64,000 bases of DNA from the NCBI RefSeq assembly GCF_024346675.1, contig NZ_AP024850.1, positions 2,666,001 to 2,730,000 of the forward strand, written 5' to 3'. The notes beneath the pieces are model-generated. The model saw only the letters and a list, made by a program, of their open reading frames with translations, had not been told where the DNA came from and did not search any database. This DNA comes from Photobacterium sanguinicancri. Lineage in GTDB: Bacteria; Pseudomonadota; Gammaproteobacteria; Enterobacterales; Vibrionaceae. The position numbers and the translations under genes are program-made. Shown piece by piece: positions 18,865 to 26,082 of the stretch (position 1 is the first letter of the stretch; each line of letters begins with the position of its first letter).

Positions 18865-18873
18865 ATTGTAACA
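18865..18873 (-). promoter_or_regulatory. Candidate extended -10 promoter element for the neuC-like gene
   Basis: On the minus strand the gap between the LegB-like stop and the NeuC-like start contains TGTTACAAT, an extended -10 (TGn plus TACAAT), about 70 bp before the ATG. No convincing -35 is needed for extended -10 promoters, and none is clear here. Motif-level evidence only. Confidence 0.35.
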
Positions 18874-18927
18874 AAGCCAGATTAAACTCGAAGAAAAAGA
18901 TATGGTAAAAGCGATTAAATACCCAGG

Positions 18928-20118
18928 CTACATTTTACCATCAAGATACTTACCCGTTTCTTTATGACCAAAATCGGGGATCATTTGATGAAATAACACA
19001 ACGATGTCTTCTTTGGTCCAGCACTGTTTCGCTTTCATCGCGGCAATCTTATTTTCAAAGTGTTGCAGTCGTTCAGGCTCGATCACTAACTCATTTTTAA
19101 TCACCCCTAAATGATGAAATCGCGCCATATCAAGCGTTTCTTCACCAGTATAGAATTCCTCAACGTCTTTCTCGCCCGTCGTATCACTGGCGGTAAATAA
19201 ACATGGCCATTGGCCTTGAACCGGTAACGTTTGGGCTAGCTCACGTGCCTGTTGCTCGGATCCACACATAAAAGGTTCAAAACCTTGTTGCTGTAAGTAT
19301 TTAACCGCAATATCAGCAAAAGAAACAAGGTGAAGTGATTCACTTAACTTAGGAAAGAAAATGTCGCGGTTTTCACCAAAGAGACAAGACATCAAACACA
19401 GTTCACCCGATTCCTGTGGGGTCACAAAGTAACGCTTAATATCATGAGGGGCGACTATCGGTTGCTGTTTTTGAATTCGCTGATTAAAACCATGCAACAA
19501 AGAACCATCTGAAAAAGCCACATTAGCAAAACGCGCTGTCGAAATAGCAATATCTTGGCTTCTGCGCATCAAGAACATTTCCATGACCCGTTTAGATGCC
19601 CCCATCATATTGACAGGGTTTGCGGCTTTGTCGGTCGAAACACAAAAATACTTTTTGGCACCAAGTGTTATCGCCTGCTGAATAGTTTTATCAGTATTAA
19701 ACACATTCACATTAATCATTCGCATTAGCGTAAATGGGTCTTTCTCGCTGCGGACGTGCTTAAGTGCAGACAAATTCAAAACATAGTCATACCCTGCTGA
19801 CTGTGCTTGCTGCATCATTAACGCATCAAACTCTTCCGAGCCAATATCAAGTGCAAACGTTTGAAAATCGCCATCAATATAACCATACGAACTGCGGATA
19901 TCACGCACCAATTCAACCAGGTTATTTTCGCTCAAATCCACCACATGTAACGCGAGAGGCTTGCGCTTAAAAATCTCTTTAACAACCGCTTGACCAATAG
20001 AACCCGCGCCGCCAAGCACCAAAAAGCGAGACTGACCGACCCTATCAGTTAGCGGCTTGGAATAGTGTTTAATATCCGCATCAAGAAGTGGGGATGTTCG
20101 ACCAATTAGAGAAAGCAT
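18928..20118 (-). CDS. NDP-GlcNAc 4,6-dehydratase, LegB-like (CapD family)
   Basis: 396 residues without membrane segments. RFLVLGGAGSIGQAVVKEIFKR is the Rossmann motif, LNLSALKHVRSEKDPF follows, and CVSTDKAANPVNMMGASKRVMEMFL is the catalytic region with Met in place of the usual Tyr and the following Lys. The C-terminus has FYTGEETLDM, a mark of this branch. The reaction is removal of water from UDP- or GDP-GlcNAc to give the 4-keto-6-deoxy sugar. It is the first gene of the module 1 operon, with a promoter 35 bp upstream. It duplicates the chemistry of the FlaA1-like protein at the other end. Confidence 0.87.
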   Translation of the reverse strand: MLSLIGRTSPLLDADIKHYSKPLTDRVGQSRFLVLGGAGSIGQAVVKEIFKRKPLALHVVDLSENNLVELVRDIRSSYGYIDGDFQTFALDIGSEEFDALMMQQAQSAGYDYVLNLSALKHVRSEKDPFTLMRMINVNVFNTDKTIQQAITLGAKKYFCVSTDKAANPVNMMGASKRVMEMFLMRRSQDIAISTARFANVAFSDGSLLHGFNQRIQKQQPIVAPHDIKRYFVTPQESGELCLMSCLFGENRDIFFPKLSESLHLVSFADIAVKYLQQQGFEPFMCGSEQQARELAQTLPVQGQWPCLFTASDTTGEKDVEEFYTGEETLDMARFHHLGVIKNELVIEPERLQHFENKIAAMKAKQCWTKEDIVVLFHQMIPDFGHKETGKYLDGKM

Positions 20119-20151
20119 TATGCTGGTAACCCATTAATGTAAGAGCCCCCT

Positions 20152-20179
20152 ATTCTAACCTAGCAAGCTTGGTTGTCAT
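20152..20179 (-). promoter_or_regulatory. Candidate sigma-70 promoter of the module 1 operon
   Basis: Minus strand: -35 ATGACA (20179-20174), 16-bp spacer, -10 TAGAAT (20157-20152); each box matches the consensus at five of six positions. It would give a leader of roughly 25-30 bases before the LegB-like ATG at 20118, and it lies after the terminator at 20242-20277, as expected for an operon start. Confidence 0.55.
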
Positions 20180-20241
20180 GCTTCACTGTCAGCAATTTTG
20201 CTAAGGTCCGTTTTTAGAGGCAAGTCAGTCACAGCCAGAAC

Positions 20242-20277
20242 AAAAAAGCGGCGACCAATGACTTGGTCGCCGCTTTT
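20242..20277. terminator. Strong bidirectional intrinsic terminator
   Basis: An 11-bp perfect GC-rich stem (20248-20258 with 20263-20273) closes a 4-base loop, with six A residues on the left and four T residues on the right. On the minus strand it is followed by six T residues and ends transcripts from wecA copy 1 before the module 1 promoter. Confidence 0.9.
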
Positions 20278-20382
20278 AACATCCCATTTACTCGCTATCG
20301 CAAACAGCGAGAATTTACTTACGTTTGCATTCCCACATGTCACTTTGTTTTTAGTCTATTTGTTTTATTTAATATTTCTGTA

Positions 20383-21486
20383 TTATTTAGTAATAGGTTG
20401 CTGCTCTTCTGTATTCATTTGCAATGGACCAGAACGACCAAACAACTTATGTACCCAGGTGGTGATTTTCCATATGTAACTAATCACCACAAAGTACACG
20501 GCAAACACGGCTAAAAAGCTGGCAAACATGATACTTTCGTCAACGCGCATGACATCAGACCAAATACCGATACCCGCCATGATAGATGCCGCCAAGCAAA
20601 TCACAAATAACGACATATTAGAGGTCATGCCAATGCGCTGGCAGATATGGTGAAGGTGTTCACGGTCGGGTTTAAACGGAGACTGTCCTTTTCGCATGCG
20701 GCGCACCATGATTGTTGCCATATCCATTAACGGCAAAGCAATTAGCCACAATGCTGTCACAGGGCGAATAGGTGTCGACTGTTCAACTTGGGTTGCTTCA
20801 ATTAATAACCAAATAACCGTAAAACCAATAAAGATACTGCCGGCATCGCCCATAAAGACTTTGAAGCGTCGACCCAGCGGGAAACCCAAGTTAAGCAGAA
20901 TGTAAGGCAACATAGCGGTAACGAGTAAAGCACAGACCATGGCTAAGTCGGTATTGCCATCAAGGAAGAATAAGTAGCCCAATGCGCCGAACGTCACCGA
21001 GGCTAACCCGCCCAGTAAGCCATCGATACCATCAACCATGTTAAACGCATTGATTGCACCGATCACAGCAAAAATAGTGATAAGGCCACTGGCAATAGGC
21101 GAAAGCTGAATAGCCTCACTGCCCATCAAATACCCTAAACTGTGTAGGCTCTTATCGCCGATGAGCATCATGGCTAGCGAGACGCCAGCTTGGATAACCA
21201 AACGTAGTTTAAAGCTAATATCGTAACGATCGTCCACCACACCGGTGATCACAAGTATTGTCGCGCAGCATAAAAACAGCACAACATCACGTTCTAAAGT
21301 CGAAAATAACAACAACGAAATCGTAAATGTAATAAAAATAGAAACACCACCAATTAAAGGAATAATCCCTTGGTGATGCTTACGCGCGTTAGGCTTATCA
21401 ACTAGGCCAATACGTTTTGCAACTTTACGTAAAATAAATAAACAACAAAAAGATAACGTAAAGACAAATAGAAATGCATGTGTCAT
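20383..21486 (-). CDS. wecA: Undecaprenyl-phosphate GlcNAc-1-phosphate transferase, WecA (copy 1)
   Basis: 367 residues with about 11 membrane segments. Diagnostic motifs are GLVDKPNARKHHQGIIPLIGG, VVDDRYDISFKLR, AFNMVDGIDGLLGG, FPLGRRFKVFMGDAGS and the cytoplasmic RKGQSPFKPDREHLHH loop. WecA-type enzymes start O-antigen, enterobacterial common antigen and capsule units by moving GlcNAc-1-phosphate or a related sugar to undecaprenyl phosphate. The second copy at 33532-34653 is about 70 percent identical by eye, in the same orientation. The gene follows ugd, with a 9-bp inverted repeat between them, and ends before a strong terminator. Confidence 0.92.
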   Translation of the reverse strand: MTHAFLFVFTLSFCCLFILRKVAKRIGLVDKPNARKHHQGIIPLIGGVSIFITFTISLLLFSTLERDVVLFLCCATILVITGVVDDRYDISFKLRLVIQAGVSLAMMLIGDKSLHSLGYLMGSEAIQLSPIASGLITIFAVIGAINAFNMVDGIDGLLGGLASVTFGALGYLFFLDGNTDLAMVCALLVTAMLPYILLNLGFPLGRRFKVFMGDAGSIFIGFTVIWLLIEATQVEQSTPIRPVTALWLIALPLMDMATIMVRRMRKGQSPFKPDREHLHHICQRIGMTSNMSLFVICLAASIMAGIGIWSDVMRVDESIMFASFLAVFAVYFVVISYIWKITTWVHKLFGRSGPLQMNTEEQQPITK

Positions 21487-21557
21487 AAAGGATGTCTATT
21501 AAGTAGAATGTATAAATAGGGTATAACGTTATGGCAGGTATATTAACATATGATGAC

Positions 21558-21589
21558 AAGACTTTAGAGCAGTAACACAATAAAGTCTT
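21558..21589. repeat. 9-bp inverted repeat between ugd and wecA
   Basis: Arms AAGACTTTA (21558-21566) and TAAAGTCTT (21581-21589) are perfectly complementary around a 14-base loop. There is no T tract, so it is not a standard intrinsic terminator; it could be an RNA hairpin or a protein site. Confidence 0.6.
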
Positions 21590-21620
21590 ATCACATTATA
21601 AATAAATCTTGCGGTGTAAT

Positions 21621-22787
21621 TTAATCGCTACCAAATAAATCACGGGTGTAAACCTTGTCTGCCACATCTTCTAATTCTACCACCATACGGTTAGACACAA
21701 TAACATCAGACATGTTTTTGAACGCCGTAAAATCGGTGATCACTTTCGAGTTAAAAAACTCATCCTCTTTCAGTACTGGCTCGTAAACCACCACCTCAAT
21801 CCCTTTGGCTTTGATGCGCTTCATGATCCCTTGAATGCTCGATGCACGGAAGTTATCTGAGCCCGCTTTCATGATCAAGCGATATACACCAACCACTGTC
21901 GGTTTTTTAGCAATGATTTGGTCGGCAACAAAATCCTTACGCGTATGGTTAGCATCCACAATAGCGCCAATAATGCTGTTAGGGACACTCGCGTAGTTAG
22001 CACGTAGTTGCTTGGTATCTTTAGGAAGGCAGTAACCACCGTAACCAAACGACGGGTTGTTGTAATGGTTACCAATGCGAGGATCTAACCCCACACCTTG
22101 AATAATTTGGCGGGCATCTAAACCGTGCGCTTCGGCATAAGAATCGAGTTCGTTAAAGTACGCCACCCGCATCGCTAAATAGGTATTTGAGAAGAGTTTA
22201 ACCGCTTCGGCTTCCGTCGAGTCGGTAAACAAGACTTCAATATTTTCTTTGATCGCCCCTTCCACTAACAAGTTGGCAAACACCTCAGCACGCTCACTGC
22301 GCTCACCCACGATAATACGCGATGGGTGCAAGTTATCGTACAGCGCGCGGCCTTCACGCAAGAACTCTGGCGAGAACAATAGATTTTCGCAGCCTAATTC
22401 ATCTTTAATACGCGCAGTATAGCCAACCGGTACGGTAGATTTGATCACCATCACCGCCTTTGAATTAATCGCCATCACCTCTTTAATAACCGCCTCAACA
22501 GAAGAGGTATTAAAGTAGTTAGTGCTAACGTCATAATCGGTTGGCGTAGCGATAATTACAAACTCGGCCTCTTTATAGGCTAATTCTTTATCTAACGTCG
22601 CGGTAAAATCAAGCGATTTATTCGCCAAGAAATCTTCAATTTCGGCATCAACAATCGGCGATTGTTTGTTATTAAGCAGATTGACTTTCTCTTCAATAAT
22701 ATCAACCGCAATAACCTGATGATGCTGGGCAAGCAGCATCGCGTTTGACAGGCCGACATAGCCTGTACCTGCAATAGCAATTTTCAT
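21621..22787 (-). CDS. ugd: UDP-glucose 6-dehydrogenase
   Basis: 388 residues, standard for the family. The N-terminal [20 protein letters not shown] nucleotide-binding motif, [37 protein letters not shown], the ANHTRKDFV region and the catalytic [14 protein letters not shown] with Cys are all present. It oxidises UDP-glucose to UDP-glucuronate with two NAD+, giving the acidic sugar donor of many capsules. It is the last glycan gene before the accessory island and precedes wecA copy 1 in the transcription direction. Confidence 0.95.
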   Translation of the reverse strand: MKIAIAGTGYVGLSNAMLLAQHHQVIAVDIIEEKVNLLNNKQSPIVDAEIEDFLANKSLDFTATLDKELAYKEAEFVIIATPTDYDVSTNYFNTSSVEAVIKEVMAINSKAVMVIKSTVPVGYTARIKDELGCENLLFSPEFLREGRALYDNLHPSRIIVGERSERAEVFANLLVEGAIKENIEVLFTDSTEAEAVKLFSNTYLAMRVAYFNELDSYAEAHGLDARQIIQGVGLDPRIGNHYNNPSFGYGGYCLPKDTKQLRANYASVPNSIIGAIVDANHTRKDFVADQIIAKKPTVVGVYRLIMKAGSDNFRASSIQGIMKRIKAKGIEVVVYEPVLKEDEFFNSKVITDFTAFKNMSDVIVSNRMVVELEDVADKVYTRDLFGSD

Positions 22788-23345
22788 AAATAGTCCATCT
22801 CAATTGATGCGTTAGAATATTATATATACACGATAAATTAAATGACTCATGTCGTAACGCCAACCGAATAATCCATCACGCCCTTAAAATGGCATTCATT
22901 GTACTCCCCTAAAAAGGGGGCGGCGGTTTCATCGCGTACTGATCTGTATGCGAGGGGCAAGTCTCACACATCCGGGGGGCGTCGGCACCGCAGCCACACC
23001 GTTTGCTCTGCTGCGCTTCACGCCGCACTCTCTTGCCATCGCGCCAGCGTTAACGCGTCGACGTACTCATGGTAATAACGGTGTTCATCGTTGCCACGAC
23101 GCTCAGAACGCGCTATGGTTGAAGGGTTGAAGTTCATAGGTGGCCTCGTTTGATGATGCATTGAACGGGGCTTTCTCTATCTCTTAGAGTACTGCCTATT
23201 CGTAAACTCTCACCCCCTCCCTACCAATACATTAACAATCAAACAATTAAGCCAACATCACCCCACCCTATGAGACATAAAACGGCCTTAACATGGTGAT
23301 TTGAGACAGATCTGCGCGGCTGACGGTGAGGCGAACATCCCCGAC
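22788..23345. other. Intergenic stretch upstream of ugd, mostly without genes
   Basis: About 560 bp with local base composition richer in G and C (around 22910-23100) than the flanks, which suggests foreign origin. It holds the ugd upstream region and one small minus-strand frame (23018-23137). I see no tRNA, clear promoter or terminator. It marks the change from glycan genes to the accessory island. Confidence 0.5.
23018..23137 (-). CDS. Small hypothetical protein, 39 residues
   Basis: ATG 23137 to TGA 23018 codes a hydrophilic peptide starting MNFNPSTIARSERRGNDEHR and ending ARWQESAA. GAGG lies seven bases before the ATG, a well-placed ribosome-binding site, and the codons look ordinary. 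I do not recognise a family; it may be a complete small gene or the start of a truncated one. It lies alone between ugd and the hip remnant. Confidence 0.35.
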   Translation of the reverse strand: MNFNPSTIARSERRGNDEHRYYHEYVDALTLARWQESAA

Positions 23346-23564
23346 TTACAGCGCATTAAATTTTTCCACCATATCCTTATCAATCTCCTTGATGAGATCA
23401 GGTGACAAGCCAAGCTGTTTGGCCTCATGACTAAACGAGCGTGTTTTTTCAAATATTTCCTCAGCCATAACCATGATCGCTTTCTTTGAAGATAACCCCG
23501 ACTGAGCCGCTAACGGGTCTAGTGCATTCTTTGGCGTTCGGCCATTACCACCAAATACCGTCAT
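23346..23564 (-). pseudogene. C-terminal remnant of a HipA-like toxin kinase
   Basis: The 72-residue frame MTVFGGNGRTPKNALDPLAAQSGLSSKKA... looks like only the last C-terminal alpha-helical part of HipA-family kinases (usually about 400 residues): a small beta segment, then the DLL-A-AGLS-KKA helix pattern and a final EEIFEKTRSFSHEAKQLGLS-type helix. The kinase ATP-binding and catalytic regions are absent. It lies 26 bp after a HipB-like HTH gene, the normal hipB-hipA order, so the 5' part of hipA was probably deleted. Assignment rests on pattern and context, not on catalytic motifs. Confidence 0.5.
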
Positions 23565-23590
23565 ATGCTCTTTATAAGGGTTAGGCTGAT

Positions 23591-23866
23591 TTAAGCATGT
23601 CGAAGCACATCCTCTATTGAGGTAAATTCAGGCTCAGACGACTTTGTCAGCGCTTTCACTTTTTTCAAGTCACCGACTGTCTCATAAAGCATGAGAAACT
23701 GACGCAATGAGATGTTGCCAGATAACTCAAACTTTCGGATCGTTGCGTAAGGCACGCCAGAGAGATCGGCCATTTTCTGAACACTGAGTTTATCTTTTTT
23801 ACGAGCAGATTTAATAAACTCTTTGAGTTCCATCTGCAAATCATAAGCGGTATAGAGAGATAACAT
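23591..23866 (-). CDS. HTH antitoxin/repressor, HipB-like (Xre family)
   Basis: 91 residues. A helix-turn-helix of Xre type spans about residues 13-65 (LKEFIKSARKKDKLSVQKMADLSGVPYATIRKFELSGNISLRQFLMLYETVGDL). The C-terminal tail TSIEDVLRHA resembles the short flexible end of HipB-like antitoxins. It is followed by the HipA remnant, and it has an inverted repeat in its upstream region, which fits autoregulation. With hipA truncated it is probably an orphan antitoxin or repressor. Confidence 0.65.
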   Translation of the reverse strand: MLSLYTAYDLQMELKEFIKSARKKDKLSVQKMADLSGVPYATIRKFELSGNISLRQFLMLYETVGDLKKVKALTKSSEPEFTSIEDVLRHA

Positions 23867-23880
23867 GCATGCCTCTTAAA

Positions 23881-23939
23881 TTGCTACTATGATATCGATT
23901 ATGGCGCCAAAAGCGGCATTTTTGCCATTATTGTAGCAA
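23881..23939. promoter_or_regulatory. Inverted-repeat operator upstream of the HipB-like gene
   Basis: Two half-sites, TTGCTAC (23881-23887) and GTAGCAA (23933-23939), are exact inverted copies, and similarity extends over about 16 bp per arm with three mismatches. They bracket the region between hipB and the plus-strand small frame at 23956. Paired palindromic sites of this kind are bound by HTH antitoxins; binding here is inferred. Confidence 0.5.
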
Positions 23940-23955
23940 ATTAAAAAGTGAGATA

Positions 23956-24117
23956 ATGACTAACCCGACGATCAACACAAGTACAGGATTAACTAGGCAA
24001 ACAAATGACAAAAACCTATTTCAATCCATAGAAACGAACGGCGTTTTAATCGGTGAGAAGGGAAGGGCCTTAAACCAATCTCGGTATCTAGCAGGTTTTC
24101 TTCAACCAATAGATTAA
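23956..24117 (+). CDS. Small hypothetical protein, 53 residues
   Basis: ATG 23956 to TAA 24117 on the plus strand, divergent from hipB and convergent with the AbiEii gene, whose stop it overlaps by 4 bp. The peptide begins MTNPTINTSTGLTRQTNDKN and ends SRYLAGFLQPID. Upstream GTGAG is a weak ribosome-binding site. I do not recognise a family. It may be the 5' remnant of a gene cut off when the AbiE pair arrived. Confidence 0.3.
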   Translation: MTNPTINTSTGLTRQTNDKNLFQSIETNGVLIGEKGRALNQSRYLAGFLQPID

Positions 24118-25065
24118 ATTGTTTTAATTAACGACTCTGCAATGCTTTTAAATGAAGCAAAGCAGGTATCAAAATCATGAGGCTCGGCGTTAAATACCAT
24201 TGGTGTGACAAAGTCTTGAAAGCGTTGGCGAAAAATAGGGTTTTCCTCAAGTTCTTGCAATCCGAGTTGCAGCTCTTGCTTTGGAGCGGCAACAAACTCT
24301 GCATGCTGATTACCAAAACGTTCAATGTCTTCTTCAAGCACCGTTTTAAATATCGGTGTAAGCGCTTTAAGGTCGTAGTTTTCCGTCTGTTCCTCAGTCT
24401 TTAAAATGCAGTAAATATCATAGATATGGCGCACAAGAGTGGCATCATCCTTACGCTGTGTATCGCGCTTCACTGACATTGTACGGCGCAACATTGAAAT
24501 CACTTTTTCAACTAAGGTAGCGTGGATCGAGACGCAATCGAAAGCTTTCACTTCTTGTGGTTGTTTATACAGCTCCGCAACCAGTGATTGAATGCTACGA
24601 GGTTCTACATCAAGTAACGGGATTGTCTCCATCAATTCCAGCTTAATAATGGGGCGAAGGCAGGGCGCTTGGTTAAACTGCTGCGGGTATCTGAGTTCTA
24701 ATTCAACATAGCGATACTCATCACGAACAATACGCGCTTCAACCCTGAATAGCTCTGACTGAGTGATCGCCAGTTCAATCTCGTTAATGCATATTTTACG
24801 AGCCACTTTCTTTTTGGCGCGACTTAGTTCATCAAATGCGGGTTTAGGGATCAATTTAATGTCTACATCTTCTGACATTCTAAGAATTTTAACGTTTGAC
24901 TTTGCTAGCGCAGTACCACCAGAAAAGACCATTTGATGAGAATCTGACTCTATTTCAGCTAACTCAGCCAACAATGCAACGACCCAATAATCTTTTTCGA
25001 TGATGGCAGGGTTTCCGAGCTCAAGCGCATCGGAAACCTCAAGAAATTGTTGTTAGTTTTTCCAT
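24114..25065 (-). pseudogene. AbiEii/AbiGii-type nucleotidyltransferase toxin, frameshifted near its start
   Basis: The main frame (up to TTG 24974) has the AbiEii core FSGGTALAKSNVKILRMSEDVDIKL, the GG(T/S)...D-x-D nucleotidyltransferase motif. Homologous sequence continues upstream of that TTG (ELGNPAIIEKDYWVVALLAE, including the conserved IEKDYW) but with no in-frame start before a stop. An ATG at 25065, one base after the antitoxin stop, reads MEKLTTIS and hits TGA at 25041-25039. Removing one base around 25042-25050 joins the two into a normal protein of about 316 residues. The gene therefore looks like a one-base insertion mutant, or it uses a downstream TTG or ribosomal slippage. Confidence 0.75.
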
Positions 25066-25066
25066 A

Positions 25067-25471
25067 TTAACTCGGCGAGTTTAACACTCGGTTACCTACA
25101 GCCAATTTGCGATTAAATTGTTTAGGATCCCATGAGTATTGAACGGATGATGGGATTTGAGTGCTTTCACCTGATAGGCTTTGTAAAGATAGGTTGTCCA
25201 TTTCAAAATCGACGCCTTTCATCTTTAATATCTCACGCATCAGGGCATCGCTTCCCCCTGGATTAGTGGGCATGGGGCTGCCTGTTAGGCTGTTAATCCT
25301 TGCCTTGGTGTAGAGACCATAGCCAAGCTTTATTAACTCACCTTGTTTAACCAATTGCCTTAGCACTCGACCAATTTGGTCGTAGCTAGCAAAGCCATCA
25401 AAGTCTTTGCGCTCAAAAACATAGCGTCTCGAACGCTTTATCTTTTGATAAACACGATCAACAGCTGTCAT
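25067..25471 (-). CDS. AbiEi-type antitoxin (DUF6088-like)
   Basis: 134 residues. The N-terminal winged-helix-like part (VYQKIKRSRRYVFERKDFDGFASYDQIGRVLRQLVKQGELIKLGYGLYTKAR) matches the DNA-binding domain of AbiEi antitoxins, which repress their own operon; GLYTKAR is a frequent family mark. The start ATG 25471 has a perfect AGGAGG six bases upstream. It is immediately followed by the AbiEii gene (TAATATG junction). AbiE pairs are type IV toxin-antitoxin systems, in some hosts phage-defence systems. Confidence 0.75.
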   Translation of the reverse strand: MTAVDRVYQKIKRSRRYVFERKDFDGFASYDQIGRVLRQLVKQGELIKLGYGLYTKARINSLTGSPMPTNPGGSDALMREILKMKGVDFEMDNLSLQSLSGESTQIPSSVQYSWDPKQFNRKLAVGNRVLNSPS

Positions 25472-26082
25472 TTTGAACCTCCTAACTTTCTTACGTCTTT
25501 GCAGTATAACGTAACCTTATTTCTATAGGAATAAATACGGCATATTTCAAAGAGAAGGTACGACGCATGCTTAGCGTTAAATTTTAACAACCAAGTGTAT
25601 TAAAACAAAATTTAAGAACAACACTAAAAACCACCTTGCTCTAACGAATTACCTAACCTCGCTATAGGCCGATCCCTTCAGAGAGGTTCAGTGCATCTGT
25701 ACTCTCCACACCCAATAACAGCTCGTATTATCGAGCTTCACATGCCCAATCCATCGTTGAACAACCCGAAGATTTTTGGTGCTAGCATAAATTAACGTCG
25801 CCTTTGTGTGGGCTAGCCAGACAACCTCAAGCTACCTATCTGACTCTATATTGACCCCGCGCACAAAATTCAAACAAACCGATTCCCCCAACACCTGAAC
25901 AGCGTTATCAATGAAAAGAGGGAGTTGCAACAATATCAATGCGTTTCTGAACTATCAGAAAGGGCGTTGCATTATCGACACGGTCACTTGCAACATAATC
26001 ACTTGCAATATGGCCACTAACAACATCGCGACATGCGATCTACTCACCGTCAGCACTTGGCCATCAACATAACGAGGCTTAT
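25472..26082. other. Intergenic region between AbiEi and the recombinase operon
   Basis: About 610 bp without a convincing gene. The first 150 bp are AT-rich and hold the AbiEi upstream region. A 6-bp inverted repeat lies at 25720-25737. The last 160 bp contain repeated TTGCAA-type boxes. No tRNA or obvious attachment site duplicate was found by eye. This is the likely left end of the plus-strand recombinase element. Confidence 0.45.
25923..26013. repeat. Iterated TTGCAA/TTGCAT boxes upstream of the recombinase operon
   Basis: TCACTTGCAA occurs at 25984-25993 and again at 25999-26008 (15-bp period), and a degenerate third copy follows. Related TTGCAACA and TTGCAT boxes lie near 25925 and 25968. 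Closely spaced short direct repeats beside a recombinase operon could be arm-type binding sites. Confidence 0.45.

Noticed and set aside
20198..20514. Plus-strand frames after the LegB-like gene
   Set aside because: They run through a strong terminator and the wecA 3' end; composition and start context do not support a gene.
25720..25737. 6-bp inverted repeat as terminator or operator
   Set aside because: Too short, no T tract, and no gene close enough to give it a role.
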